A stretch of 64,000 bases of DNA from Apoderus coryli (Eukaryota; Arthropoda; Insecta; Coleoptera; Attelabidae): NCBI GenBank assembly GCA_911728435.2, contig OU452204.1, forward strand, positions 2,356,001-2,420,000. The letters are read 5' to 3'. A model generated the notes under the pieces. The model had not been told where the DNA came from and searched no databases. It saw nothing but the letters and a program-made list of their open reading frames with translations. Below are positions 11,165 through 21,407 of the stretch, in pieces; position 1 is the first letter of the stretch, and each line of letters opens with the position of its first letter. The position numbers and the translations under genes are program-made.

Positions 11165-12620
11165 TTAAATTATCCTGCTAGAAGACAATCTATCTCAGAT
11201 AATTTTTTGACATAGTTTTGCTTTTCTCTCATACAATACAAGAAAATTAGGATCACTTGATAGAGATTTATTAAATGAATTGCTAAATAGTTCGCCTTTT
11301 GAGGATTTAATATTTATTAACGATGTAAATGATAAAGCTACGTATTTTACAGATTTGGTTTTAAATATATATAATACATTGACACTAGTCAAAATTGTTT
11401 GTTAATATCTGAAGAGAAAACAAAAAAAAATGATATCTTTGAAAAATAAAGCTTTTCAAAAATACAAACGAACACGCTTGCCTCAAGATTGGTGTAGTTA
11501 CAAAAATCTTAAAAATTTTAAGAGAAATGCAATTAAAGAGAAAAAGTCGTATCTTGAATTTAGGGCAAATATGCATAGGAGTAATGGATGTGCTCTTTGG
11601 AAGACTCTGCACCAACGCAACATTCGCACTAAAAAAAAAACATCTAGGTACGCCAATACCACAAAATCTAAATAAACCCCTAGACATTAATAAACATTTT
11701 TTACAATTCTCTAATCATACTTCAACAGATATAGGCTTAATAAACTTTTATAACCAAAACAAAAAGCGCCTGTTTAATGAATTGTTCGAGTTTTCCGTGA
11801 TAGCTGAAAATCTTGTTGAATAGTTGCTACTGCAGATAAAGACTAATGCTGTTGGAGGTTTGAATATGAAATGTTGCTGATATGTTGTCCTCGTATCCTC
11901 ATTTTATTACCCACATTGTTAATTCGTGTCTCCTTAGTAACTTTCCCCAAATTGGGCAATTGCCCTCCCCCTGGATTACCTGGAATGATAAAAAAACGAG
12001 TTAAATTACAACCAAATCAAAATCATTTATTTATTTTTTTTTTTAAATATAAAACATATTGTCAATTGAAATCCAAAATCATGAGCATAAAAGAAGATAT
12101 TACATATTACCGATGACATCTTGCTTGACGTAGATCTGGGAAAATTACAGACTTTAATACTGATTGACTACTCTAATCAGGCTTTTGACACAATTAGTCA
12201 TAACATTCTATTAGCAATATTAAACTACTGTGGTTTCTCGTCGAATGCTTTGAAGAAAAACTTATTTACAGGGTCGTTCACAATATGCCAAAACTGACGC
12301 ATGTGTTTCACAAACCAGTAATATTCATTGTGGGGTATCTCAAGGTTCTATACTTGGGCCTCTGCTCTTTTGCTTATATACCTCTAATATTGCCTTCGAT
12401 ATTGTTCCTCTATATGTACGCCGACGATACTCAAATGAGCTATTCCTCCTTTCAAAATGATTTAGCTGATGCTACTAACCATATTAATGAGGATCTAAGG
12501 ACTCTAATAGACTGGTCAAGTGAACATAATTTATCGATAAACCCGAATAAAACAAATATTTTGTTACTCGGTAGAATTAAAATGTACAGATATCTTGGGA
12601 TAAGATGTTTTATATTTTAA
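11165..12620 (+). pseudogene. Truncated LINE (Jockey-like) ORF2 fragment
   Basis: Frameshifted pieces of a non-LTR retrotransposon reverse transcriptase. The linker reads AFQKYKRTRLPQDWCSYKNL (from about 11445). A reverse-transcriptase entry region with a VGGLNMKCC-like motif follows near 11850. Then come GVSQGSILGPLLFCLYT-type residues near 12330 and YADDTQMSYSSFQNDL with the catalytic Y-A-D-D at about 12418, ending SINPNKTNILLLG. Endonuclease and 3' end are missing. Stops and frameshifts throughout show it is old. Clade assignment to Jockey/CR1-like is from the G-x-x-Q-G-S-x-L-G-P and Y-A-D-D-T-Q motifs. Confidence 0.85.
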
Positions 12621-12629
12621 TTCAAAAAA

Positions 12630-12820
12630 GGGTTGCAAAATTTTTAAACATATTCAAAAGCATTAGAATAGTTGTAGAAAACGTATAGTGTGAAACTCAC
12701 ATATGAAATGACCATTTCCTACTCGTATGATTTGCAGCAGTCGCCTGCGGCTCATGTTCGAAACGATCATACTCGTAGGAAATATATTTCATTTCATGTT
12801 CGTTGCACAATATACTATTT
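12630..12820 (-). repeat. Hairpin-headed MITE, partial copy
   Basis: Reverse-orientation partial copy of the family seen at 32145-32490 and 53180-54036. It contains the imperfect palindrome around gcagtcgcctgcggctcatg and the adjoining tgtagaaaacgtatagtgtg. No coding sequence. Confidence 0.75.
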
Positions 12821-13216
12821 CATTGCAAATTTATTTCTTACTGCATATTCTGAGAAACTACTTTATCGGCATTTAAAATCGCAATCTTTGGGGTAAAACG
12901 ATATAAGTCACATTTTTAAATATCCAGTAAAAGTAGGTTTCGTTTTGATTTTTGTTGAGCAGTAAATATATTTAAAATCAAAGTTTATAAATTATAAACA
13001 TTTAAATATTATCTTCTACAGAAAATGGAAATTTCATCATATTTTTCTGTTTTACTAAAAAACTGAAACTAAAATTTGTCTAGTTCAGATTCCTCAGTCA
13101 GATTTAAACACACATAAAATCTTTACAGTGGAGCAGTCAAGTGAAATAGCAGTTTTTCAATTTTTTTCTTGCAGATCTGATATTTTTAACTCTCCATATC
13201 ATATAAGTAATATATA

Positions 13217-14010
13217 CAAGGTGGCCCATTAGCGTGTGGGCGGAAAATATCTCAAGATCTATAAGCGATAGACAAAAAAATCGTTAAAAAATCTTTTAGG
13301 AACTGAAGATATCTAGAACCAAAAAATGACATAAGGGTTGTCATGCCTAGGTCCAATAGTTTCTGAAACAACGCCTTAAATTTTTAAGGCTACAGAAACA
13401 AAAAATATATCAATTTTTCGTATCAGGTCTATTTGAATTTCCTTATTTTCTCATTTATACTGGATTTCATTGATATGTGATTTGTAATTTTTCACATTTT
13501 CTAAATTGTATTTTTATCGGGAAATCTTAAATTGGACACCCTGTAAATCTGGGTAAATTTGACAAGTCCCTTTCCCGTACTTTTTAAAGATATCATATTT
13601 TTCATAAAAAAATATTTCAACGAAAACCGCAATTTTTTGCCATTTTATTTAAAAACAAAAAAGTTAAATTACAGCTTTATTTTAATAATTTACAAATCGA
13701 CGCTCTTAAAAAATAAAAATAATTTTTTTTTTGTCCAATTTAAATTTAAATAGAATAACATCTTAGCTTAAATTATATACGAAAATTCCTATTTCTTTTG
13801 ATAAGAACTAAACAAGTACACACGAACTAAATTAAACTAAACTATAAACAACTATCAAGTGTTAGAAAATTTATTTAAACAAAAAATGCTCAAAACCACC
13901 TTCTTGGCAGTTTTAAAATAAGTTAATTAAAATAGGTATTTTATTCTATTTAAACTTGTCTAAAAATTTGTGTTTAAAAAAATGATATACAAAAAGAAAA
14001 ATAGTAATGT
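13217..14010. repeat. Single arm of mariner-like foldback family
   Basis: Starts caaggtggcccattagcg, a decayed CAGGGTG terminus, after TATATA. It shares long stretches with the foldback at 30497-31805, including ataagcgatagacaaaaaaa and aatatatcaatttttcgt. The second arm is absent. A short hydrophobic frame inside is AT-driven and not a gene. Confidence 0.7.
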
Positions 14011-14099
14011 TAAGTTGAACCTTAAATTTACATATCAATAGGGAACTAAAATTGGGGTGTGTTTTCCAGACTCCAATAGAATTTTCGATCTAAGTATCA

Positions 14100-14240
14100 T
14101 TCCGTGTCTCGGTGAAAAGTTTTTTCGATTGTTGACGTGCCACTGATGATGAGACTGGTCTAGTCCCGAAACATGTATGGCTGATAAATTCTATTAAACT
14201 TATTTTGTGGAGATTTGACTTTCATTCAAACATTAAAATT
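14100..14240 (+). mobile_element. Penelope-like repeat fragment with hammerhead motif 1
   Basis: Fragment sharing a hammerhead-like core plus a downstream block tattaaacttattttgtgg with the copies at 30443 and 39309 (minus). The arrangement is that of Penelope-like element terminal repeats. No reverse transcriptase or GIY-YIG domain is present nearby, so the assignment rests on the motif. Confidence 0.55.
14139..14181 (+). ncRNA. Hammerhead-ribozyme-like motif 1
   Basis: Stem I is gcca with tggc. The core ctgatga is at 14143-14149, followed by an extra t. Stem II is gact with agtc around loop ggtct, with an outer G-C pair and one A-C mismatch. Then gaaa is at 14168-14171. A two-pair stem III (a-c with g-t) has loop at, and gta precedes the expected cleavage at 14177/14178. 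The single extra base after the core departs from the textbook hammerhead but recurs in all three copies. Confidence 0.6.
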
Positions 14241-14694
14241 ATAATCTCATTTGAAATGTGGAATAATTTAATTTGATGTTTAGCTTGCCACCAAGAGTCT
14301 TACGAGAAAAGTAAATAACAAAAAGGTCACAGTAATATTAATTTTACACTGGAATCGGCAGGACTATAGATGTCTAGAGGGCAACAAATTATTTTATATT
14401 ATTTAAGATATTTTGTTGTAATTGCTGCATTAGTCAATTCGGTGATGTGAGAGATAAAGTTTCTAGGAGTCTTTATGGTATAATCTGAATCTGAATTCTT
14501 AAATGCGTAGGATCCATGCATTTTGTTAAAGATCTTAGCCCAAATCATTTACTTTTAAATTGCGCGAAAATAAAAAACTAACGTTACATACATTAAATAA
14601 ACTTTTATATGCTATGAACAGTACCGTTAGAATTTCATTGTGGCGTCAAAGCATAATTTAGGGTACCCGAACCTTGTTTTCAACTATTCATATA

Positions 14695-16540
14695 CAGGGT
14701 GAGTCACGAGGAACTGTACATACTTCTCTCATAAGTAGAGGCACGTTAGGGGATTATCAAATGACCATTAGAAAATGTCTACTTGTTTTGATTAATAATA
14801 TACAGGGTGAATTATGGATCTTCACCAAAACAATGTTTCGATATATCTTTTCAATGATTAAGTCGATTTATCTCATTTTTTTACAAAAGTTTGTATTGGT
14901 GTCTGGCAACTAACTGACATACTTAGAATTGAAAAAATCCAGGTCCGTCTTCGAGAAAATTTGTCGGACTGCTTCATATTCAACACTTCACCCTGTATAT
15001 GATTTTTCAAAAATATGATATAATTTTTCCAGAGAGCATAAATAGACAGTTAGACCTGGGTATTTGAATTTTGTTACACTCACCTAACATTTCCAATTAA
15101 AGATTCATTTTAGAGCCAAATTGAAAATTGGCAATAATGAAGTATCTTACTGTACAATAATGTTTAGTTATTAAAAATAAATCTTCAAAATAGATACAAA
15201 CGACACACACTGTGCTCCAGTATGGTAAATACCATAATTTGAATTGATTTACAGGGCCGGATTTAAAAATCTGGCATATCTGGTTCATCCCAATAATTCA
15301 CCCTGTATGTAACTTTTTCCACCCCAGAAAACAGATAAAAAATGATTTTAGTAACCTAGTTTTCTTATTTGTTTGAGGAAAACTCATGTGTCTAATTATT
15401 TTAATCGGAATGAAATGAACAAGCCAGGGAAATGTTTATTCATAAATTAAGAAACAATATAAAAAAACAATAAGCAAACAATAAAACAGTTTTAACAATG
15501 TGGAACAAAGTAAAAAACAATTTAATAAACATTACAATTATAAAAGATGTTCAAAATGAAATCCATTTGCCTTAATACACTTTTCTTGACGAATGTTTAA
15601 ATGTGTAATGGATTTTCTGATTGTCAGTGGGTCATTTCTGATAATATTGCAACAGTGAATAATTCTGTTAATGAGCTGTTGTGTTTTATAATAGTAATGT
15701 TAATTAAATTGTTTTTTACTTTGTTCCACATTATTAGAACTGTTTCATTGTTTTTTATTTTATTTCTTAATTTATGAATAAACATTTCCCTGGCTTGTTC
15801 ATTTCATTCCGATTAAAATAATTAGACAAATGAGTTTTCCTCAAACAAATAAGAAAACTAGGTTCTAGGTTATTACAATCAATTTTTATCTATTTTCTGT
15901 CTATTACGGATGGAAAAAGTTACATACAGGGTGAATTATTGGGATGAACCAAATATGTCAGATTTTTAAATTCGGCCCTGTAAATCAATTCAAATTATGG
16001 TATTTACCATACTGGAGGAGAGTGTGTGTCGTTTCTGTCTATTTTGAAGATTTCTTTTTAATAACTAAACATTATTATACAGTAAGATATTTCATTATTG
16101 CCAATTTTCAATTTGGCTCTAAAATGAATCTTTAATTGGAAATGTGAGGTGAGTGTAACAAAAAATTCAAATACCCAGGTCTAACTGTCTATTTATGCTC
16201 TCTGAAAAAATTATATCAGATTTTTGAAAAATCATTTACAGGGTGAAGTGTTGAATATGAAGTAGTCCCACAAATTTTCTCGAAGACGGACCTGGATTTT
16301 TTCAATTCTGAGTATGTCAGTTAGTTGCCAGACACCAATACACACTTTTATAAAAAAAATGAGATAAATCGACTTAATCATTGAAAAGATATAACGAAAC
16401 ATTGTTTTGGTGAAGATCCATAATTCACCCTGTATATTAATAATCAAAACAAGAAGACATTTTTTAATGGTCATTTGATAATCCCCTAACGTGCCTTTAC
16501 TTATGGTAGAAGTATGTACAGTACCTCGTGACTCACCCTG
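14695..16540 (-). mobile_element. 1.85-kb mariner-derived foldback with 0.85-kb arms
   Basis: Starts cagggtgagtcacgagg at 14695 after TA (14693-14694) and ends cctcgtgactcaccctg at 16540 before TA (16541-16542). The arms (about 14695-15535 and 15690-16540) are highly similar inverted copies and contain internal acagggtgaa motifs. The small centre, read on the minus strand, encodes IRKSITHLNIRQEKCIKANG then FHFEHLL and a stop near 15535. That is the C-terminal signature of a mariner/DD41D-like transposase. The element is non-autonomous. Frames inside the arms are mirror images of each other, not genes. Confidence 0.88.
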
Positions 16541-16542
16541 TA

Positions 16543-17442
16543 TATACTACATGTTCTTTAATCAAAAAATCAGACACCCTTTAGATGAAGTTCCACAAGC
16601 ATCAGTCCTATCAAAATATCACGGATTTGTAAACTGCATTTCTTTTGATACCTACGACATCTTTAGAATCATGAGAATTTAACACACTTTAATATTTAAA
16701 CAAATTACATTACACTGGACATAATTCAATTTATTATTGTTTGACTTGAACACTAATTACATCTAATAAGAGAAAATAAAAATGTTATAAATCAAACACA
16801 ATGTACCTATTATTAATATTGAAAAAGTGGGACATGACGGCAATAAATGCGCGCCAATGGAAAGAAGAAAGTGTATGATAGTATGCTTCTGCCTGCATCT
16901 ATGTTTAATTTATTTTAATTATTTTCATTTTTAATACTATTTCCATACACAGTAACAAGTAACACCACGTCTATGAATCTACCTAATAGGATGCTATTTT
17001 TGTCACTAGAATACAGCATTTCTACCACTTTAATTAGTCTGATTTTTATATTGAACCAGTGGATTATAATTTATTTATATTATATTAATATGCGCGTCGG
17101 TCTTGTCTAAAAAAAATACATCTTCAATGTATAATTAAATTTTAACGATAGTGTTCCTGTTGAATAGGAAAGTTTAATCAGTGTATGTGTATAGTGTAGT
17201 TTCCTGTTCTTTATATAAATAATTTATTGATAAAGTGAAAGAAGACACTGAGATATATTTAAAACAATTAAAGTAATAATATGACTCAGTGAGATTAATA
17301 TATTTTAGGATATACATGAATTGGTAAGGTAAGATAAAAATGCAATATTAATGTTTAGTGTCAGAATAAAATTGTGAGAGAAGCGAGATGTTCTTTTTTA
17401 TAAAAATCTTTAAAATACAGTCACTTTTGCGTTTTTTGAACT
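16543..17442. other. No gene seen
   Basis: AT-rich intergenic sequence without a convincing open frame, repeat or RNA feature. Confidence 0.45.
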
Positions 17443-17900
17443 ACAGGGTGTCCCAGATTCGCTGACTTAGAAAAGTACCTAAAAAACCAGACGAGATGGA
17501 AAAGTAGTCAGGATTTCATGACCTATTTTTGCATAAAACTGACGATGAGCGATAATTTTTTTATCAAAATATGTTTAGTTTTCGAGATACAGTGTCATTT
17601 TCGTAAATGATCGAATGTATTTCATCAAAAAACTTTCTGCTTTTAAAAAACATAAAAAAATGCTAAATGAAGTTTTAATAGACACGACAAAAAGGAATAC
17701 AGTGGAGTACTCAGAAGTTATTCTGAAAGCCCAGTTCAGGATATATAATACATATTTTCTTATTTTTATCGAAGACCCGGTGTATTTTAGACTATTTTTA
17801 TTCCCTCTTTCATTCTCTTATTCCAAAAGTAACTTATTATGCATCCCTTTCTTACAATTTTTGCTAAAGGGTTAAAGGGTCACATAAAATGACAAAACAA
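17443..17900. repeat. Left end of a CAGGGTG-type element
   Basis: Begins acagggtgtcccagattc, like the terminus at 60152. The body includes the phrase ttttcgagatacagtgtcat, common in such MITEs. The right end was not found, so it is truncated. The 86-codon frame inside is not recognised as a protein. Confidence 0.5.
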
Positions 17901-18309
17901 ATTGCATCAAAAGTGTTGTTTAGAATACCTAGTAAGTTTATATAAAATAATAAAAATGAAAGTAGTTGATTGCTTATTATTATTATGATTAGGCTGAAGG
18001 ACTTCGGTCAAGGCCTTTTGGGGTTTTGTACCAATAAATTACGTTTTATTATCATTATTGTTATTATTAATATGACAATAGTTTTTAATTTAAAGTTTTG
18101 ATATAATCTAATATTTTGATAGCATTAACAACGCGCCAAAATTATATCAAATATCTGAATAACCCAAACTTCACTTGGTGCGAGGATTTCTTCGCTATAT
18201 AGGTACCTTATAAGTGCATTTTATGTAGGGAAAAGAGTAACTAAACCGGCATACCTTTACGTTAGTCATTTTTATTTTGGTGTTTTAAATATAATTCCAC
18301 CGTCCTTCA

Positions 18310-18365
18310 GAGATGTACAAAAAAAATTGGTTGTGTCACTCCAAAACTTTCCCAAAGGTTGAACT
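18310..18365. repeat. Partial copy of the 54-57-kb foldback family
   Basis: The phrase ttggttgtgtc, then ccaaaactttccc, matches the arms at about 54310-54340 and 56840-56880. Confidence 0.5.
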
Positions 18366-18545
18366 ATCCATATCGCCTCAATAATTTATAGTGGAGTTTA
18401 TTGCGGATGCTGTACATTATAATTTACCTGGGTAACAAAATGCTTTTATGAAAGATTTTAAATCTAAAAAATAAATTTTTTTTTTCTAAAATAATCCATT
18501 TTCAGAGAGGAGCGGTGAATTTATATTATTATAATTATTAAAATA

Positions 18546-18590
18546 ATAATAACATTCTAAACTAACCCAACTACCTAACTACTTTATTCA
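18546..18590 (+). repeat. Head block of dispersed repeat, copy 1
   Basis: The block cattctaaactaacccaact recurs with small changes at about 20707 and 36818, each time at the start of a longer repeat. It may be a 5' terminus, but class is unknown. Confidence 0.55.
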
Positions 18591-18617
18591 ATAAACTGTT
18601 GCCCTCGAGGCACGAAT

Positions 18618-20302
18618 AGCTCTCCATATTTAAGTGTAAAAGTAATAATTTTATGACACTTTTTGTCATTTATCTAAATTTAATAAATTTTTCTTTTGTT
18701 TTAGACATCAGCTATTTTTTTTAAGTATCGGGTTTTGTGCCTTTTTCTTCTCTTTGGAGGCACTATTTATACGCAGATATTCTATATTTCAGATCTAGGC
18801 CAAGTTCTTGAACGCAAATTAATTGATTTTAGTTTTATTATAAAATTTAGTTTGCCCCCTTTTCTACTATTTACGAACGCCTATGTAAAAAAAATTGTTA
18901 TGCTGCATGTTGTAGGTTATCCGTTAAGTGATTTTTGAGTTATCACGGATACAAATTTTTTCTGACCCTTTTATAGAATTTTCACGGACGCCTATGGAAC
19001 ATTAATTTTTGTCGTGTATTTTTAACACCAATTCAACTAGTTAAATATAAGATTTTTTACATTTTAATTTTTTTTTATTTTACCCCTTTTTTTACTATTT
19101 ACGAACGCCTATGTAAATAAAAATTTTATGCTGCATTTTTTAGGTTATCTTATATGAAAGCTATATATAATTAGCCAATTTTTCTGGTATATTTGGGAAA
19201 CATTTTTTTTTCGTTTTTGACCCTTTTTTAAGACTATTTTCGAACGCCTGTGTGAACTAATTCTTTTATGTAACATTTTCTAGGTTATATTCTATCACAA
19301 CTATAAAAAATTATTCAATATTTCGGATAAGTTTAAGAACTATGGTTTTTTAAATTTTTGAACCCTCTTTTAAACCCCTTGCCTACGCTCAATGTTAATC
19401 ACCACCTATAAATATCCTGTAGTATTTTCGTACCAAATGTGGTTAAAATCCGTTAAGTGGTTTTTGAGTTATCACGGATACAAATTTTTTCTGACCCTTT
19501 TATAGAATTTTTACGGACGCCTATGGTACATTAATTTTTGTCGTGTATTTTTAACACCAATTCATCTAGTTAAATATAAAAATTTTTACATTTTAATTTT
19601 TTTTTATTTTACCCCTTTTTCTACTATTTACGAACGCCTATGTAAATAAAAATTTTATGCTGCATTTTTTAGGTTATCTTATATCAAAGCTATATATAAT
19701 TAGCCAATTTTTCTGGTATATTTGAGAAACATTTTTTTTTCGTTTTTGACCCTTTTTTTAAACTATTTTCGAACGCCTGTGTGAACCTATTCTTTTATGG
19801 AATATTTTTAGCTTATATTGTATCACAATTATGAAAAATTATTCCATATTTCGAATAAGTTTAGGAAATATATATTTTTTTATGTTTTGACCCCTTTTCC
19901 ACTATTTACGAACGCCTATGAAAGTAAGTTATTGATGACACATTTTATAGGTTATATTCTATCAAAACTATAAATAACTAGTTAATATTTCTGCTATTTT
20001 TAAGAAATACGTTTTTTTTTTAAATCTTTTTTACCCCATTTTACACTATTTTCGAACGCCAATGTGGTCTAATATTTTATGTTCAATATTTTAGGCTATA
20101 TTCAATTAAATGCGTAAAAAATTTTGCAGTATTTCGGATAAGTTTAAGAACTATGAATTTTTTTAATTTTTGAACCCTCTTTTAAACCCTTTGCCTACGC
20201 TCAATGTTTCCCAAAATCTAATCAGCTCCTTGCCATGTCCAATAGTATTTTTGTACCAAATTTGGTTAAAATCTGTTAAGCGGTTTTTGCGTTACCGTGC
20301 AT

Positions 20303-20349
<47 letters not shown>

Positions 20350-20480
20350 TTTTTTAAAAACTATTTATTTATGTATAAAATGACCAAAAACAAGTATTTT
20401 CGGTGAAATTAAAATTTTTTTTTTTCATGAAACTAATAGTCTCCATATATACATATATTACATATATGATATGGAGAGCT
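18618..20480 (+). mobile_element. Tandem-monomer element S1
   Basis: Bounded by agctctccatat (18618-18629) and atatggagagct (20469-20480). The inside is about eleven monomers of roughly 118-150 bp, each centred on a variant of atttacgaacgcctatg (near 18872, 18983, 19100, 19234, 19385, 19510, 19628, 19766, 19905, 20050, 20190). After the array comes a conserved block ttggttaaaatctgttaagc, then an acag microsatellite (20303-20349) and a hairpin. Similarity to S2 extends slightly beyond both terminal motifs. No coding sequence. The class is unresolved; a Helitron-like or other non-autonomous element is possible. Confidence 0.75.
20303..20349. repeat. (ACAG)n microsatellite
   Basis: About eleven acag units near the 3' end of S1. 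The matching tract in S2 is shorter (about 23693-23719). Confidence 0.95.
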
Positions 20481-20489
20481 AAAAATTAG

Positions 20490-20684
20490 AAATACAAAAG
20501 TAACAATAATGTCTTTCAACTGTCGTGCTAGTATAAGCTCTTCGTAAATGTTGGGAATTTGGGTCACACTGCCTGCCGATCACCACTGATGAGTTGTGGA
20601 TCAATCCTGTCTGGTGAAAGCATGGTAGTGTGAAACAAATTTCTAACAAAACTTAAAGTCTTGTTATATTATGTAACGAGGAAT
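20490..20684 (+). mobile_element. TIR element with hammerhead core, copy 2
   Basis: Shorter relative of the element at 57999-58261. Both share tagtataagctcttcgtaa, the hammerhead region, and the end reading aattcg. The right inverted repeat (tcttgttatattatgtaac) is recognisable. The left one is partly deleted. It lies directly after S1. Confidence 0.75.
20581..20616 (+). ncRNA. Hammerhead ribozyme relic, GAAA deleted
   Basis: Contains cacca (20581-20585), ctgatga (20586-20592), gttg with part of its partner caa, then gtc (20609-20611) directly before tggtg (20612-20616), which pairs with cacca as stem I. Relative to the copy at 58138 a short segment including cgaaac is missing. It should therefore not cleave, but it preserves the canonical GUC site. 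Confidence 0.65.
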
Positions 20685-20689
20685 TCGTA

Positions 20690-21407
20690 AAATAATAATT
20701 ATTGTAACATTCTAAACTATCCCAACTACCTACGTAACTCAACAATTATAAATAAAAATAAATGCGAAGCCAGGGCATGCCGCAGCCAAAGCCACGCCGA
20801 TTACCACTCTACGGCCGACGGTAAAAGAAACGAAACCAAATTCCATAAAAGTCTGCGGTCGCTGTACGTACCTAATTTGTAATATCAAACGCAATTTTCT
20901 CGCAAAAGTAACATATTGCTGAAGAGCAGATACAAAATGCTTTCAAATGATACCCACGCCTACTGCTATTTTAAAATTTGCGGGTTGTCTCCACCCCTAT
21001 CACTAAAGCGATTTCAACCAAAAACTAATGGGTTCATCCTCCGCCAAACTCATGTACCAAAATTTAGCTCAACTGGTTGAAGCGTTTAGGCACTATCATG
21101 GAAGAATACATACACACACACAGACAGACAAACTTCCATCTGGAAATGGCCTTAATCGTCTCAGGGGACTTCAAAATAATTAAATCCGTCTTTATCTCAA
21201 TTTTTTTAGCGCGTTCACAATATTTCTATGGATCCGGAAAGTAAAAGGTGGTACAAAATTTGATCGAGTGTATCTGATAGAGTATAAAGTTAATATGTCT
21301 GGAATAAAATCCCGACACAATAAGAAATAAATCAACTTACAAATAGACACAATAAAAATATTTCAATTAAAATCTATAAATCTTGGAAACAACAATGTAA
21401 CAATAAA
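20690..21407. other. Non-coding repeat-derived spacer
   Basis: Holds a second copy of the head block (about 20705-20745). A phrase ttagctcaactggttgaagc followed by a short acac/acag tract (about 21065-21130) recurs near 27417. It resembles the tails of dispersed insect repeats. No gene. Confidence 0.5.

Noticed and set aside
15097..16474. Short frames repeated in both arms of the 14.7-16.5-kb foldback
   Set aside because: They are mirror images produced by the inverted repeat and contain terminus motifs, not a protein.
20170..20406. Frame with a YRQTDRQTD repeat (also 23566-23748)
   Set aside because: The repeat is the translated ACAG microsatellite; the rest belongs to the tandem-monomer element.
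18546..20480. Helitron interpretation of the tandem-monomer elements
   Set aside because: A 3' hairpin followed by CTAA is suggestive, but the terminal motifs are inverted repeats and no TC start or A/T insertion site could be shown.
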